This document shows, one piece after another, positions 33,624-44,436 of a stretch of DNA of 64,000 nucleotides (positions are counted from its first letter, which is position 1; every line of letters begins with the position of its first letter). Made by a program: the position numbers and the translations under genes. Origin of the DNA: Legionella brunensis (lineage in GTDB: Bacteria > Pseudomonadota > Gammaproteobacteria > Legionellales > Legionellaceae); contig NZ_LNXV01000007.1 in NCBI RefSeq assembly GCF_001467025.1, forward strand, positions 84,015 to 148,014, read 5' to 3'. The notes below the pieces were generated by a model, which saw only the letters and a program-made list of their open reading frames with translations, had not been told where the DNA came from and made no database searches.

Positions 33624-35864
33624 TTATGGAGCTTGGATTTTATTTTTGATATAGACTCCAGCGGCTTTTAAATTATCATCTGTCCAGATGTCATTTGCAC
33701 AAGTATTTGTTTTCCATATTGCTCCAGAGCGAAAGTCATCTGAGTAGTTCCAGTTGGTCCAGCCAATTTTTTTGCTAGCCATAAGCACCATATAGCGATC
33801 AGACATCACAAAGTCATTAGCACCATCACCGCTATAAGTTTGCGTACCAAACTCTGTCACGAAAATTGGTAATATTTGAGAGGCCTTATCCAAGGCATTC
33901 AAATATTCATCTTTATGAGACGCTGCATAAAAATGAAAGGTGTACATAATATTGGAAAATTGAAGTGGGTTATTAACAATTTCTTGATAATTACTGCCAT
34001 CTGAGATTCCAAGTGAACTCCAAGCACGAGTGCCAACAAGGATTGGGGCTTTCGCATCAATTGCTCTAATTACAGGAATAATTTGGTCCGCATAACTCTT
34101 GATGGTGGCCCAATTGACCCCATTGGGCTCATTGGCAATTTCATACAGAATGTTATTTTTATTTCTATGAGCAGTAGTGATGTCTGTAAAGAATTTTTTA
34201 GTGCGCTCTAAATTGTAGTTTGGATCGCCTGGATTCAAGATATGCCAGTCGACAATTACATAAATTCCGCGATTATAGGCTTCATTAATTAAATCACTAA
34301 CTTGCTGGGTAAACGCTGTTGGATTGGTTTCATATCCTCCTTCCTGCACATACAAAGCGAGTCTTATCACATTGGCTTTAAAATTATTGCTCAAGGTATC
34401 TAAAGACTTAGATGTTACACAAGTACCCGAGCCGTACCATTGCAGCCCATGAGTACTCATTCCTTTCAGCTGGACTACATTGCCATGCTCATTACAAAGC
34501 TGTGTACCACAAACAGTTAACTGTCCGTTAATGGCAACAGGTGTTTCTGCATTTTTAGGACTTAAACTTATTGTTTCTACGGCATTAGCTGAAGCTGTTA
34601 GTGGTTGAGGAGAAAAATGAATTGAATAACCAGCTACTGTATCTGCCGAAAGAGTGTAGATTACACCTCCTGTTAATAAAACAGTACTAGAACCGGACCC
34701 ATTATTTAAATCAATAGTGTGCGATATAACCGTTGAATTATCATTCGGAGTGAAGTTCACTTTTAAAGATTGCAACGTTGCAGGAGCTCCCGTAACATTT
34801 AGTGTGACTAAATTTTGGATAACCTGAATACATTGATAGGTTAAGTTGCTTGTGGGAATAGTAGTTGCGCTAGCTATTATACTAGCTGGGGTAAAGGTTG
34901 GCGTGCAATTATACCCATTATAACTTATTGTCGGTGTTGATAAGTTGTAAGTGCTACCTTCTTTTAATTGGGAGATGGTGGTGGAGGTATTCCAGTTTAA
35001 TGATTGTGTGATTGAGTTTCCTGTTTGGTTTTGCATTAGTAAAACAGAGGGATTACTAGTATAGCCTGTCAATTCACTAGGAAGGGGCTGTAAGTTGATT
35101 ACAATTTTACCCGCTTGTTGAGCCAAAGTGTAATTAATTGTTGCACTAGCAATTTGATCAGCCACTAAAGTTAAGGTATTGGGTTGAACACTACCTTGAT
35201 AATTATTGCCATTGCTGTCGGCGACATTTTCAGCTGCTAAAGAATAAGTCCCGGTGGCTAATCCAGGAAGAGTGACAGTGGACGACCAAGGCAATTGAAT
35301 ATCATTGACGAGCTGGCCATTGAGGGATAAATGAATAAGTGAATAATTTTGAGGCACATTATTAGGTTTGGTTGAAGCATTGTGTAACACAAGTGTGCCG
35401 GTTTCAACAGCAGTTCCCAAATAAACATTGGTGCTACCTTCAATATGGTTATCCGAACTGACGCCATATTTAATTTGGATTGAACTACCTACAGGTAATT
35501 TGGAATTTGCTCCAGGATAAGAAGGGAAATGTAAATTAAGCGTTGCTAAAAAATTTCCGTCGTTTTGATTTTGTGAAAAAATATTTAAAGCATTATCGGG
35601 ATAGGGTAAAGGAGCAAAATCCCCCCAAAATGAAGTATTGATTGCAGTGGTGCTTTTAAAAGAAACTGTTGCATTTTGAAAATCAACTTCCTTTTCACAG
35701 TGATTGGTCAATTTTAAAAGCATTGATTTCCAGTAAGGATCGCCTATTGCAGTAAATTGCGAAGTGATACAGGTGGTTGGCTGCGCAATCGTAGGAAAGG
35801 GTTGAGCAATTGCTCCTTGGGCAATTGTCACTAAAATGCTTAGATGAAGTATTTGTTTTTTCAA
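33624..35864 (-). CDS. Secreted GH5 cellulase (endoglucanase) with N-terminal accessory domains
   Basis: About 746 residues from TTG 35864, chosen because a perfect GGAGG lies 7 bases upstream and the protein then begins with a signal peptide (LKKQILHLSILVTIAQGAIA). The C-terminal ~290 residues are a GH5 domain: LKGMSTHGLQWYG at its start, catalytic acid/base Glu579 in YEIANEPNG and nucleophile Glu671 in FVTEFGTQTYSGD. The first ~130 mature residues look like a carbohydrate-binding beta-sandwich (CITSQFTAIGDPYWKSMLLK), followed by three beta-rich repeats of about 80-100 residues. It hydrolyses beta-1,4-glucan. In function it resembles the T2SS-secreted CelA of L. pneumophila, but its multidomain layout is longer. 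Confidence 0.88.
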   Translation of the reverse strand: MKKQILHLSILVTIAQGAIAQPFPTIAQPTTCITSQFTAIGDPYWKSMLLKLTNHCEKEVDFQNATVSFKSTTAINTSFWGDFAPLPYPDNALNIFSQNQNDGNFLATLNLHFPSYPGANSKLPVGSSIQIKYGVSSDNHIEGSTNVYLGTAVETGTLVLHNASTKPNNVPQNYSLIHLSLNGQLVNDIQLPWSSTVTLPGLATGTYSLAAENVADSNGNNYQGSVQPNTLTLVADQIASATINYTLAQQAGKIVINLQPLPSELTGYTSNPSVLLMQNQTGNSITQSLNWNTSTTISQLKEGSTYNLSTPTISYNGYNCTPTFTPASIIASATTIPTSNLTYQCIQVIQNLVTLNVTGAPATLQSLKVNFTPNDNSTVISHTIDLNNGSGSSTVLLTGGVIYTLSADTVAGYSIHFSPQPLTASANAVETISLSPKNAETPVAINGQLTVCGTQLCNEHGNVVQLKGMSTHGLQWYGSGTCVTSKSLDTLSNNFKANVIRLALYVQEGGYETNPTAFTQQVSDLINEAYNRGIYVIVDWHILNPGDPNYNLERTKKFFTDITTAHRNKNNILYEIANEPNGVNWATIKSYADQIIPVIRAIDAKAPILVGTRAWSSLGISDGSNYQEIVNNPLQFSNIMYTFHFYAASHKDEYLNALDKASQILPIFVTEFGTQTYSGDGANDFVMSDRYMVLMASKKIGWTNWNYSDDFRSGAIWKTNTCANDIWTDDNLKAAGVYIKNKIQAP

Positions 35865-36096
35865 GATATTGCCTCCTTTCAATAAAGTTGGTTTCACAGA
35901 GTCCCTCACAGCATTAAAACAATCAATATATGTAACACGATGCTATCAATGAAACAAACTGCAATTTAAGATAGTTTTTAACCTCAGGTTATTGTTACTT
36001 ACCCATCAAATTAAGGGGCGCTACCAGTGAACGTGTTTCTAGAAGATAAATTGTTGAGGAATTAGGTATAGTTCTTTTATTTTCATGCTTGGGTAT

Positions 36097-37086
36097 TTAC
36101 TCTTCGACATTGTCTAATCGTTTTTTAAGCTTTAACTTGGTTTTTTCATCCGCAAAAGAGGAGGCAATTGCCATGGCTGTAAATTCCTTCATTTGCTCAT
36201 CAGAATATTGATAAAACGTTTGTACCCGTTGATATTCTTTTGCCAAGTTAGTACGGTAAAAAGGAGGATCATCTGAGCCTAGGCTAATGATAAGGCCTGC
36301 ATTCACTAATTGCGGTAAGGGGTGGTGCGAAAAATCTTGAAAAAGACCTAATGCAATATTACTAGAAGGACAGATTTCCAGGGCAATGTTTTTATCTTTA
36401 AGTAGCGCAAGAGTTTCTGGGGAGTGGATTGCTTGCACACCATGTCCAATGCGCTTAATGGGCAAATGCTGGATTGCCTCAAGCATACCACTTGCTGGAG
36501 CAAATTCTCCTGCATGAACAGTGCAGCTGAGGCCACCTTCAGCAGCAATCTTAAAAGCTTCACTAAATAACTTGGGAGGAAATTTAATCTCGTCACCACC
36601 TAGTCCAAAACCGACAATGGCAGGAATATTCTCTTTGAGGGCTTGTTTAGCCACTTTAATTGCTGATTCAGAACCAAAATGGCGAACAGCAGTAATGATA
36701 ATACGTCCAATAATCGCATATTTTTCTTCGGCATCGTCAATAGCCTGTTGTATCGCTTTTAAATGTTCGCTTGAGGGAATCTTGCTTGATTGCTCTGCAT
36801 GATCGGGAGAATACATCATCTCTATATAGAGAGTGTTTTCTTGTGCGTTCGCTTTTAAGTAGTCAAAGGTAATGTCATAGTAGTCTTCAGGACGTTTAAT
36901 GACGGAGGCAACGACATCAAAAACTTTTAGGAAATCGAGGAAATCCTGATAAGAGTAGCTATTACCATCTTCATCAAAAATTGTTGTTGGCAAAGAAATT
37001 TTGTTCCTTTTGGCAAGTCGTTTTGCCAAATCAGGCAGAATGGTTCCTTCAAGATGAGTATGTAATTCGGCCTTTTTTATTGTCAT
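36097..37086 (-). CDS. add: Adenosine deaminase family protein
   Basis: 329 residues. All metal and catalytic residues of the family are present: HTHLEG (His9, His11), HAGE (His191, Glu194 as proton donor), GHG (His215) and SLGSDDPPF (Asp272, Asp273). The likely reaction is hydrolytic deamination of adenosine to inosine in the cytoplasm. Adenine deaminase is an alternative within the same family, and I cannot separate them by eye. ATG 37086 follows AAAGGATACC on the minus strand. Monocistronic. Confidence 0.88.
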   Translation of the reverse strand: MTIKKAELHTHLEGTILPDLAKRLAKRNKISLPTTIFDEDGNSYSYQDFLDFLKVFDVVASVIKRPEDYYDITFDYLKANAQENTLYIEMMYSPDHAEQSSKIPSSEHLKAIQQAIDDAEEKYAIIGRIIITAVRHFGSESAIKVAKQALKENIPAIVGFGLGGDEIKFPPKLFSEAFKIAAEGGLSCTVHAGEFAPASGMLEAIQHLPIKRIGHGVQAIHSPETLALLKDKNIALEICPSSNIALGLFQDFSHHPLPQLVNAGLIISLGSDDPPFYRTNLAKEYQRVQTFYQYSDEQMKEFTAMAIASSFADEKTKLKLKKRLDNVEE

Positions 37087-37191
37087 GACGGGTATCCTTT
37101 TTTGATGCTATAGTATTCTTAGATGGTAACTTATTACAAAAAACGATAAAATTACTTCTTTATGACTATTATATGCTAAACAGGATTATTC

Positions 37192-37377
37192 ATGAGCAAC
37201 CAAGATATTGATAAAGCTTATGTAAGCCCCTACGATAAATTTTTATATGAGTTTGATGCTACGCATGAGAAATCAAAATCACAATTAAAAGAAATTAAGA
37301 AACACCAGCGAATTTTCTATCTTCGTGACAATCCTAATCCAGAGGGTGATAAGGATGAAATCTGGGAAGGATTCTAA
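37192..37377 (+). CDS. Small conserved acidic/basic protein (CBU_0585-like)
   Basis: 61 residues, soluble, highly charged, starting MSNQDIDKAYVSPYDKFLYE and ending EGDKDEIWEGF. It resembles a small uncharacterised family shared by Legionella and Coxiella, as far as I recall. The spacing, start codon and isolated position between divergent regions support a real gene. No function can be given. Confidence 0.6.
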   Translation: MSNQDIDKAYVSPYDKFLYEFDATHEKSKSQLKEIKKHQRIFYLRDNPNPEGDKDEIWEGF

Positions 37378-37517
37378 TAGAGCGCCTCCAATCTGTTGTG
37401 TTATCAGTCATCTTTCATTTTAGCTAGAATAAACTTATGCTTTGGCAGGCAGCCTCTTAAGGCTGCTCTTTATTTTGAGTGACAATACTGGCTGTGTGCT
37501 GTTGCAGTTAAATTTAA

Positions 37518-38765
37518 TTAGCCAATGATGACGTGCAATCCTTTATAGGCAAGTATTGTTAACAATGATGCTGCAGGGAGTGTTAGTATCCAAGACATAA
37601 AAATATTACGGATAACAATCAAGTTTAATGCACCAATACCGCGAGCTAAGCCAACGCCTAGTACTGCTCCAACAAGCGTTTGTGTCGCTGAAACAGGAAT
37701 CCCAGTACTGGTGGCAACAACCACAGTAGTTGCTGCTGCAAGTGTTGCTGCAAAAGCACGACTAGGAGTTAGTGCTGTAATAGAACTGCCTACCGTTTCA
37801 ATGACTTTTCGCCCGTACATGAGAAAGCCAATAACCACTCCCGCGCAACCAAGGAAAATAATCCAGGCAGGATAATTGGCTGTTCCTAAATCGGCATTCT
37901 GAAGAAGGCTATAAATGATGGTTAAAGGGCCTACTGCTAAAGCAACATCGTTAGAGCCATGAGCAAACACCATGGCACAGGCAGTTAAACCCATGAGTAC
38001 AGCAAAATACTTTTCAACTTGAAGAAAACGCTCGCGTCGTCTAATTCGTGGCATTTCAGGGATATGCTTGATAAAGATCATGCCAATTATCGTCAAACTA
38101 ATGCTGGTTGCCAGCGTTACAGCTAAGTCTTGCTTTAGATTCAAATGAATATCGAAATGATTTAGTCCTTTAAAAACGGTAATAAAGGATAAAATAGACC
38201 CTACTAAAAAAAGATAAATGGGGACATACCATTTTGCTTTTTCCAGAGGATCACTTTTTATAAAAATAGTTTGTTGAATACTTAAAAATAAGGCATACGC
38301 CGTAATTCCTGCAATAAGAGGAGAGGTAAACCAGCCAATGGCTATGTGAGTAACTTGCTCCCAGTGAATTGCATTAGTCCCCAGAACTACGGAGCCAAAT
38401 CCTACCATAGAGCCTACCAATGCATTAGTTATTGAGACGGGAACGCCTAAATAGCTTGCAAGATTCATCCATACAGTACAAGCGATTAAAACGCTTAACA
38501 TGCCTTCAATAAGAATCAAAGGTTGATTAGATAATTGGCTACTATTGATGATGCCATCTCTCATTGTTTCGGTGACGCCACTACCACCCAGAAAAGCACC
38601 GGCAAATTCAAATACAACGGCAATAATCATCGCCTGCCGTACAGTGATTGCTTTTGAGCCCATGGTAGTACTCATGACGTTAGCAAGGTCATTAGCCCCT
38701 ACCCCCCAGGTCATTAAGAAACAGAAAACAACTGCAAGAATAAATAATACAAAAGAATAATCCAT
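37518..38765 (-). CDS. pit: Inorganic phosphate transporter, PiT family
   Basis: 415 residues with about 10-11 membrane helices. Both PiT signature repeats are visible: GANDLANVMSTTMGSKA near residue 23 and HGSNDVALAVGPLTII in the second half, and the late GIPVSATQTLVGAVLG motif is also typical. It imports phosphate with Na+ or H+ (often as metal phosphate). It follows a DUF47 gene by 9 bases, the usual PhoU-like partner of PiT carriers. Confidence 0.93.
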   Translation of the reverse strand: MDYSFVLFILAVVFCFLMTWGVGANDLANVMSTTMGSKAITVRQAMIIAVVFEFAGAFLGGSGVTETMRDGIINSSQLSNQPLILIEGMLSVLIACTVWMNLASYLGVPVSITNALVGSMVGFGSVVLGTNAIHWEQVTHIAIGWFTSPLIAGITAYALFLSIQQTIFIKSDPLEKAKWYVPIYLFLVGSILSFITVFKGLNHFDIHLNLKQDLAVTLATSISLTIIGMIFIKHIPEMPRIRRRERFLQVEKYFAVLMGLTACAMVFAHGSNDVALAVGPLTIIYSLLQNADLGTANYPAWIIFLGCAGVVIGFLMYGRKVIETVGSSITALTPSRAFAATLAAATTVVVATSTGIPVSATQTLVGAVLGVGLARGIGALNLIVIRNIFMSWILTLPAASLLTILAYKGLHVIIG

Positions 38766-38774
38766 AGGAATTTA

Positions 38775-39446
38775 CTACCGGGCAATAAGAATTTGTAGCC
38801 GACCACCCACCGTTTGAGCATGATCAGCCAAGTCACCAATCCATTGAACCAGTTTATAGAGAAAGACTACGTCGATGGCAGGTAAATCCTTTTCCAACTC
38901 GAAAATACGATGTCTTATGTCAGCTAGTTTATCGTCGCTGTCATGCTCGATTTCGTCAAGGGTAACAATCATTTCCTCAACAATCTTAACTTCACTGCCG
39001 CGAAAACCACTTTCGAGTAGCTCATCTAGCTCATTAATCGCTTTACAGGCTTGTCTGGAGGCATCCAGGCAACGATCAAGAAAAGGCATGAATACAGCAA
39101 TCAGAGGTTCAGGAATCACCATTCTTCGACTAACAATTAAACCAGCGATATCCTGTGCTTTATTAGCGATACGGTCTTGAGCACTGAGCAATTCAAGTAA
39201 ATCAGTACGTGAGACTGGTAAAAATAAACCAGTCGGCAAGTGAAGACGTAGATCCCGTTTGATTACATCGGCTTCTTTTTCAATACTTGAAATCTTTTCT
39301 TGAATATTTTCAGCAGCTTGCCAGTCTTGTTTTAAGACGGCCTCAAAAAAAGGGTGTAATTGTTTCGCACAATGATGCGCTTTCCGCATATGTTGTTCGA
39401 TGGGCCGAATAGGTGAAGGCCCAAACATATTAAATATGCTACCCAT
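38775..39446 (-). CDS. DUF47 (TIGR00153) PhoU-like phosphate transport regulator
   Basis: About 223 residues from ATG 39446 (MGSIFNMFGPSPIRPIEQH); a longer frame from TTG 39479 lacks conservation. All-helical, with the family's paired acidic motifs (EKEADVIKRDLRLHLPTGLF in the first half, LDEIEHDSDDKLADIR in the second) that bind metal clusters in PhoU-like proteins. Encoded directly before pit, and expected to modulate its activity. Confidence 0.9.
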   Translation of the reverse strand: MGSIFNMFGPSPIRPIEQHMRKAHHCAKQLHPFFEAVLKQDWQAAENIQEKISSIEKEADVIKRDLRLHLPTGLFLPVSRTDLLELLSAQDRIANKAQDIAGLIVSRRMVIPEPLIAVFMPFLDRCLDASRQACKAINELDELLESGFRGSEVKIVEEMIVTLDEIEHDSDDKLADIRHRIFELEKDLPAIDVVFLYKLVQWIGDLADHAQTVGGRLQILIAR

Positions 39447-39600
39447 ATCGTTTAGTATCTTTAAAAAGACTAGGGGCAATTATAAACCAAACTGAAGTTT
39501 GTACAACTATAAGTTACATATTCCTGTTGGTTTGATTCCCCAATGCTTGAGATCCTGTGTTGTCCTGCTACACTTTGGAATATTAACAAGGAGTGTTAGC

Positions 39601-40362
39601 ATGAAAAAATGGTTACTGGGTCTGTTTTTTTTAGCAACAAATGTCTTTGCACAACCATTAATGACGAAAGTGATACAGTTGCATTATCAGAATGCAGATA
39701 CTGTTATTCAATTGGTACAGCCACTGCTTCAAGATGGTGAGCAAATCACCGGGACAGGGCAAACGCTTATCGTCAAAGTAAGCCCTAAAACACTCACTCA
39801 ATTACGCACTATTTTGCAAAAAATCGATCAGCCTCCTGTCACATTTGAAATTACTGTTTTTCAGGGAGATCCAGATTGGTTAAGCACACAAAATGATAAT
39901 ACAACTGTTATAAGCACCTCTTCACAACAAAATCAGCAACGCCGTCAATCTGTACAAGTTATGAATGGTGAGTCAGCCTTTGTTAGCACGGGTCAAGATC
40001 AGCCAGTTATCAGTTCTGTAGGGATCGGCTGGTGGGGGCCTGGTATCACTTACGATCGTCGTATGGTGCAAAATGGATTACTCGTGGAGCCGGTTTTGCA
40101 GGGACAAAAAGTAAAACTTACTGTGCGACGCATTCGTGAAGAGGATAGCCGCGTTAGCAATCAACAATTTAATGACCAACAAGTGGTTACTACAGTCATG
40201 GTTCCCCTTAATCAATGGGTTTCGTTGGCAAGTCCTCAAGGTGATGCTCCAGCTGATTCAGACACACAGGTAATTCGAGCAGGAGATCAATTTTCACAAA
40301 ATTCAACTTTATATATCAAAGTGAATATCGTCAAAAAAGAAACGTCAGGTATTCAAAAATAA
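39601..40362 (+). CDS. Secreted protein with secretin N-domain-like fold
   Basis: About 253 residues from ATG 39601, which has an AAGGAG site 9 bases upstream and begins with a signal peptide (MKKWLLGLFFLATNVFAQ). Residues about 25-85 (KVIQLHYQNADTVIQLVQPL, then SPKTLTQLRTILQKIDQPP) look like a NolW/secretin N-domain, but no secretin barrel follows. The rest is beta-rich. It may be a periplasmic protein that interacts with secretin-type machinery. No partner genes are adjacent. Confidence 0.7.
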   Translation: MKKWLLGLFFLATNVFAQPLMTKVIQLHYQNADTVIQLVQPLLQDGEQITGTGQTLIVKVSPKTLTQLRTILQKIDQPPVTFEITVFQGDPDWLSTQNDNTTVISTSSQQNQQRRQSVQVMNGESAFVSTGQDQPVISSVGIGWWGPGITYDRRMVQNGLLVEPVLQGQKVKLTVRRIREEDSRVSNQQFNDQQVVTTVMVPLNQWVSLASPQGDAPADSDTQVIRAGDQFSQNSTLYIKVNIVKKETSGIQK

Positions 40363-40537
40363 CTTGCAAAAAATTAATTGAGTTCGTCATAAAATATAGT
40401 TTGTGGCGAATTCAATTTTCAATTTGTGCAAAAATTAAAAATTTTTGCTATTTCTTAACAATTAACTGCTAATTTCAAATCCTTTGGCTGATCAGGAATT
40501 GATAAAATTGAAGCTGAAATTTTGAAAGAGGTAATTT

Positions 40538-41320
40538 ATGGAAAGGGTGAAAAATCCGCAAAACATATTTGATGAAAAAGAAAAGCTAGAGCCACAAAAT
40601 AAAATACAAAAAAATAGCTGTGAAGCATGTCGCAAAAGAGGGTTGCCTATTTGCCTGGGCCATGGGGGCGGCGGAGGTGGTGGTGGTGATGAAGAAGAGT
40701 TGACACAAGAAAGCTCAGGATACACGAATACTAAATCTCAGGACGATTTATTGCATAATGTTCCAGTAGTGAATGTGCCAGAGTTTATGCAAGGAGAAGC
40801 TGATTATATCGATGCAGAATCTCCAGGTGGCTCATTGAACACTCCCGTATTGGAGAAGCAATTGTCACTAAAATTAGAACCTAAAAATTGGCTAATTTTA
40901 TTAAAGAAATTGGTCGATTTAAAAAATGCCGGTTTGCTAATTGTTGATGAACAGGCTTCAAAGGGAATTCTTACTATTACGAGTAAGGTCTCTCCATTTG
41001 GAGATAATGCGGCCTTGATAGAAGATTATTTAGCACTTCTTCATGAAGAATTTACCAAGTTCACAAAGCAGTTGCACAAAGAAGGAGTTGATGTGGCTGG
41101 TTTCACAGAGACGAAATCATACAATAATTTGGTGTTTCGAATTCCTTCAACGACAAATTATGATCGCTTTATTAATCAATTAAAAAGCCAAGATTTGTTG
41201 TTGTCCGCGAAAGGACTGGAAAATACTGTCGAATCTGAGGATGAATATACGCCTTGTGACATTTCGCCATTGTCTACGGTGCCAGTTCCTAAAAACGAAA
41301 AGAGCAGAAAAAATAAATAG
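40538..41320 (+). CDS. Hypothetical protein with Cys motif and Gly8 tract, effector candidate
   Basis: 260 residues, no signal peptide or membrane segment. Residues 27-43 (SCEACRKRGLPICLGHG) contain Cys-x2-Cys-x8-Cys-x2-His, which could hold a metal. Eight consecutive glycines and an acidic run (DEEE) follow. The C-terminal two thirds is mixed alpha/beta without recognisable family. It ends in a short acidic then basic tail (EDEYTPC, then KNEKSRKNK). ATG 40538 is preceded by GAAAGAGG. It lies alone in a 1-kb accessory stretch between the secretin-domain protein and enolase. Function unknown. Confidence 0.5.
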   Translation: MERVKNPQNIFDEKEKLEPQNKIQKNSCEACRKRGLPICLGHGGGGGGGGDEEELTQESSGYTNTKSQDDLLHNVPVVNVPEFMQGEADYIDAESPGGSLNTPVLEKQLSLKLEPKNWLILLKKLVDLKNAGLLIVDEQASKGILTITSKVSPFGDNAALIEDYLALLHEEFTKFTKQLHKEGVDVAGFTETKSYNNLVFRIPSTTNYDRFINQLKSQDLLLSAKGLENTVESEDEYTPCDISPLSTVPVPKNEKSRKNK

Positions 41321-42694
<1,374 letters not shown>

Positions 42695-42708
42695 TCCCCC
42701 CAAAATTT

Positions 42709-42747
42709 AAAAAGAGCCTTGATTAAAGGTCAAAGCTCTTTTTTTGT
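42709..42747 (+). terminator. Enolase terminator
   Basis: AAAAAGAGC (42709-42717) pairs with GCTCTTTTT (42735-42743) and runs into a T-tract, a standard rho-independent terminator between eno and ftsB. Confidence 0.85.
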
Positions 42748-42831
42748 TCATATAATTTAATTCTTGTTACAGATTCGCAAAAGGCAAGGACAAGTATATA
42801 ATGGATTAAAATTCTTCTAAACATACCCCTC

Positions 42832-43101
42832 ATGCGAATAATGATTTTAATTTTGCTCTTAGTGCTGATTGGCCTGCAATACAAATTATGGTTGGGGGAT
42901 GGCAGCGTATTACAATGGATTAATCTTGAAAAAAAGCTGGAAGTTCAAGCTGACGAAAACGAAAAATTGCTTGCTCGTAATCGCGCTATGGAAGCAGATA
43001 TTCTCGAATTAAAAAGTGGTGAGCAAGCTTTGGAAGAACAAGCCCGGTATGAATTAGGCATGGTGAAAGAGGGCGAAGTCTACTATCAATTTGTTGATTA
43101 A
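42832..43101 (+). CDS. ftsB: Cell division protein FtsB
   Basis: 89 residues: one membrane helix at about residues 4-20, then coiled coil (LEKKLEVQADENEKLLARNR) and the conserved tail with EEQARYELGMVKEGEVYYQ. It forms the FtsQLB divisome subcomplex. In most gammaproteobacteria ispD follows directly; here it does not, and the window instead carries mevalonate pathway genes. Confidence 0.92.
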   Translation: MRIMILILLLVLIGLQYKLWLGDGSVLQWINLEKKLEVQADENEKLLARNRAMEADILELKSGEQALEEQARYELGMVKEGEVYYQFVD

Positions 43102-43203
43102 ACATCTATCAAAAGATTACAGAAGCCGGCCATGGTGCATGATATTAGCATTGAACAAGATCTGATTAGAATCTATTGTCCCATAGAATCGTCGAGTTTA
43201 GTT

Positions 43204-43233
43204 CCCGGATTAGGCTTTTTGCTGTCATCCGGG
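43204..43233 (+). terminator. Hairpin downstream of ftsB
   Basis: CCCGGAT (43204-43210) pairs with ATCCGGG (43227-43233); the loop holds a short T-run. It lies between convergent ftsB and a small secreted-protein gene and may end either transcript. Confidence 0.4.
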
Positions 43234-43240
43234 CCTTAAG

Positions 43241-43558
43241 TTAAGGATTTCTTCCGGGGGACGCAAATCCGTTGCTGTTGAATTTAATAGTGCAGGCATA
43301 ACGGCAAGCGGCATACTTAGGAACAGTTTTGCCATGCTTGGTGATATCAGCATTGGTGTAACGACAGAGAATACTGCTACCGCGCCTATACAAATGGCCA
43401 GCTGCGCCATCTTCCTGTACTTTAGGACCTGTCAATGAGTTGTATAGAAGTTTTGCTTGTTTCCCCTGAAGAAGGACTTGTGTACCAGATGCTGCTTGGA
43501 TATTGAAAGCAGAAAAAACTCCGAGCACTAATAAAAATAAAGGTAGATGTGATTTCAT
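43241..43558 (-). CDS. Small secreted hypothetical protein
   Basis: About 105 residues from ATG 43558, which follows GGAGGC 7 bases upstream. A longer frame from 43585 is rejected because it lacks a ribosome site and hides the signal peptide (MKSHLPLFLLVLGVFSAFNIQA). The mature part has four Cys (CRY, CRYACT) in its last third that could form disulfides in the periplasm. Not recognised beyond that. Confidence 0.65.
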   Translation of the reverse strand: MKSHLPLFLLVLGVFSAFNIQAASGTQVLLQGKQAKLLYNSLTGPKVQEDGAAGHLYRRGSSILCRYTNADITKHGKTVPKYAACRYACTIKFNSNGFASPGRNP

Positions 43559-43744
43559 ACTTTGCCTCCTGCGTAAGTATTCCAATGAATTTATAGCATA
43601 AGGATGTAAAACAATCGAATTATCCTATTACTGAGCTCACCAATTAAGATTTGTAAAGCTTGCAGCGGTGTGTTTATATTTTAATGGGAAGCTTTTACAT
43701 TTCAATTGAAGCTAATTAGTAAAACTATAAGGAAGGTATTCTCT

Positions 43745-44395
43745 ATGGATTGGAGCATTGGAAAACAAGTCAAGCTTAAAAACTCATTGATCATCTTATC
43801 GATTCTATCATTAATGGGATTATCGAGTTCGCCCTCAGCCTTTACAAATGGACAATTAATATTAATCAATTCACTGGGTATAGTTGTTAATGGCAGTTTA
43901 GGTGGCACTGCTTCAAATATTAAAGTACAAGTCAATGATTCTACAGGAGTTTGTTCGACAACGGCATCTTTGGCTTATGGTGGGGTGATTACGGTTTCCT
44001 GGAACAGTGCTAATACACATTCATCAACGAAATGTACGGACATTGTCAGTGTAGATGTCTCTGCTTTAAAAACAACAAGTGGGGTTGTGCAATATGATAG
44101 TACCGCTAACCCGACTCCACCGGCCGTTGCTACGGCACCTACAACTTTTCTCGCTCCAACAACACCAATTGCCAATATTGCTCTCATTGTTACCGGTAAT
44201 GCCTCACCTGCCATGACTAACAGCACGACTTCCTGGGGTTCATCAGTAGGAGTTCCACCGATTTATCTAACTTCTAATGGTAGTATTTCTGTGACCGGAA
44301 TTATGGGTGGGGTAGGTATGGAAGGTTTGAAAGCTGAATCACTTATGCTTCGCTATGGAATAATGCCTGTTCGTCTGAAATCTGCCATGGAGTAA
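43745..44395 (+). CDS. Secreted hypothetical protein, Ser/Thr/Ala-rich
   Basis: About 216 residues from ATG 43745 (ribosome site AAGGAAGG about 9 bases upstream). A hydrophobic segment at about residues 13-32 (SLIILSILSLMGLSSSPSAF) serves as a signal peptide. The mature protein is beta-rich with low charge, has two Cys about 34 residues apart, a Pro/Ala/Thr linker around residues 115-140, and a tail ending MLRYGIMPVRLKSAME. Divergent from the small secreted-protein gene. No family recognised. Confidence 0.6.
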   Translation: MDWSIGKQVKLKNSLIILSILSLMGLSSSPSAFTNGQLILINSLGIVVNGSLGGTASNIKVQVNDSTGVCSTTASLAYGGVITVSWNSANTHSSTKCTDIVSVDVSALKTTSGVVQYDSTANPTPPAVATAPTTFLAPTTPIANIALIVTGNASPAMTNSTTSWGSSVGVPPIYLTSNGSISVTGIMGGVGMEGLKAESLMLRYGIMPVRLKSAME

Positions 44396-44397
44396 AA

Positions 44398-44418
44398 GTT
44401 GGGCTTTAACGCCCAACC
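44398..44418 (+). terminator. Hairpin after the Ser/Thr-rich secreted protein gene
   Basis: GTTGGGC and GCCCAAC form a 7-bp stem around TTTAA-containing loop sequence, 3 bases after the stop codon and before the convergent MAPEG gene. No long T-tract. Confidence 0.5.
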
Positions 44419-44436
44419 TATGTGATACGTATCTGT

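Noticed and set aside
40660..40695. GGN tract as a CRISPR or phase-variable repeat
   Set aside because: It is a short codon repeat encoding glycines in frame; changes of one codon would not shift the frame. No CRISPR array was seen anywhere in the window.
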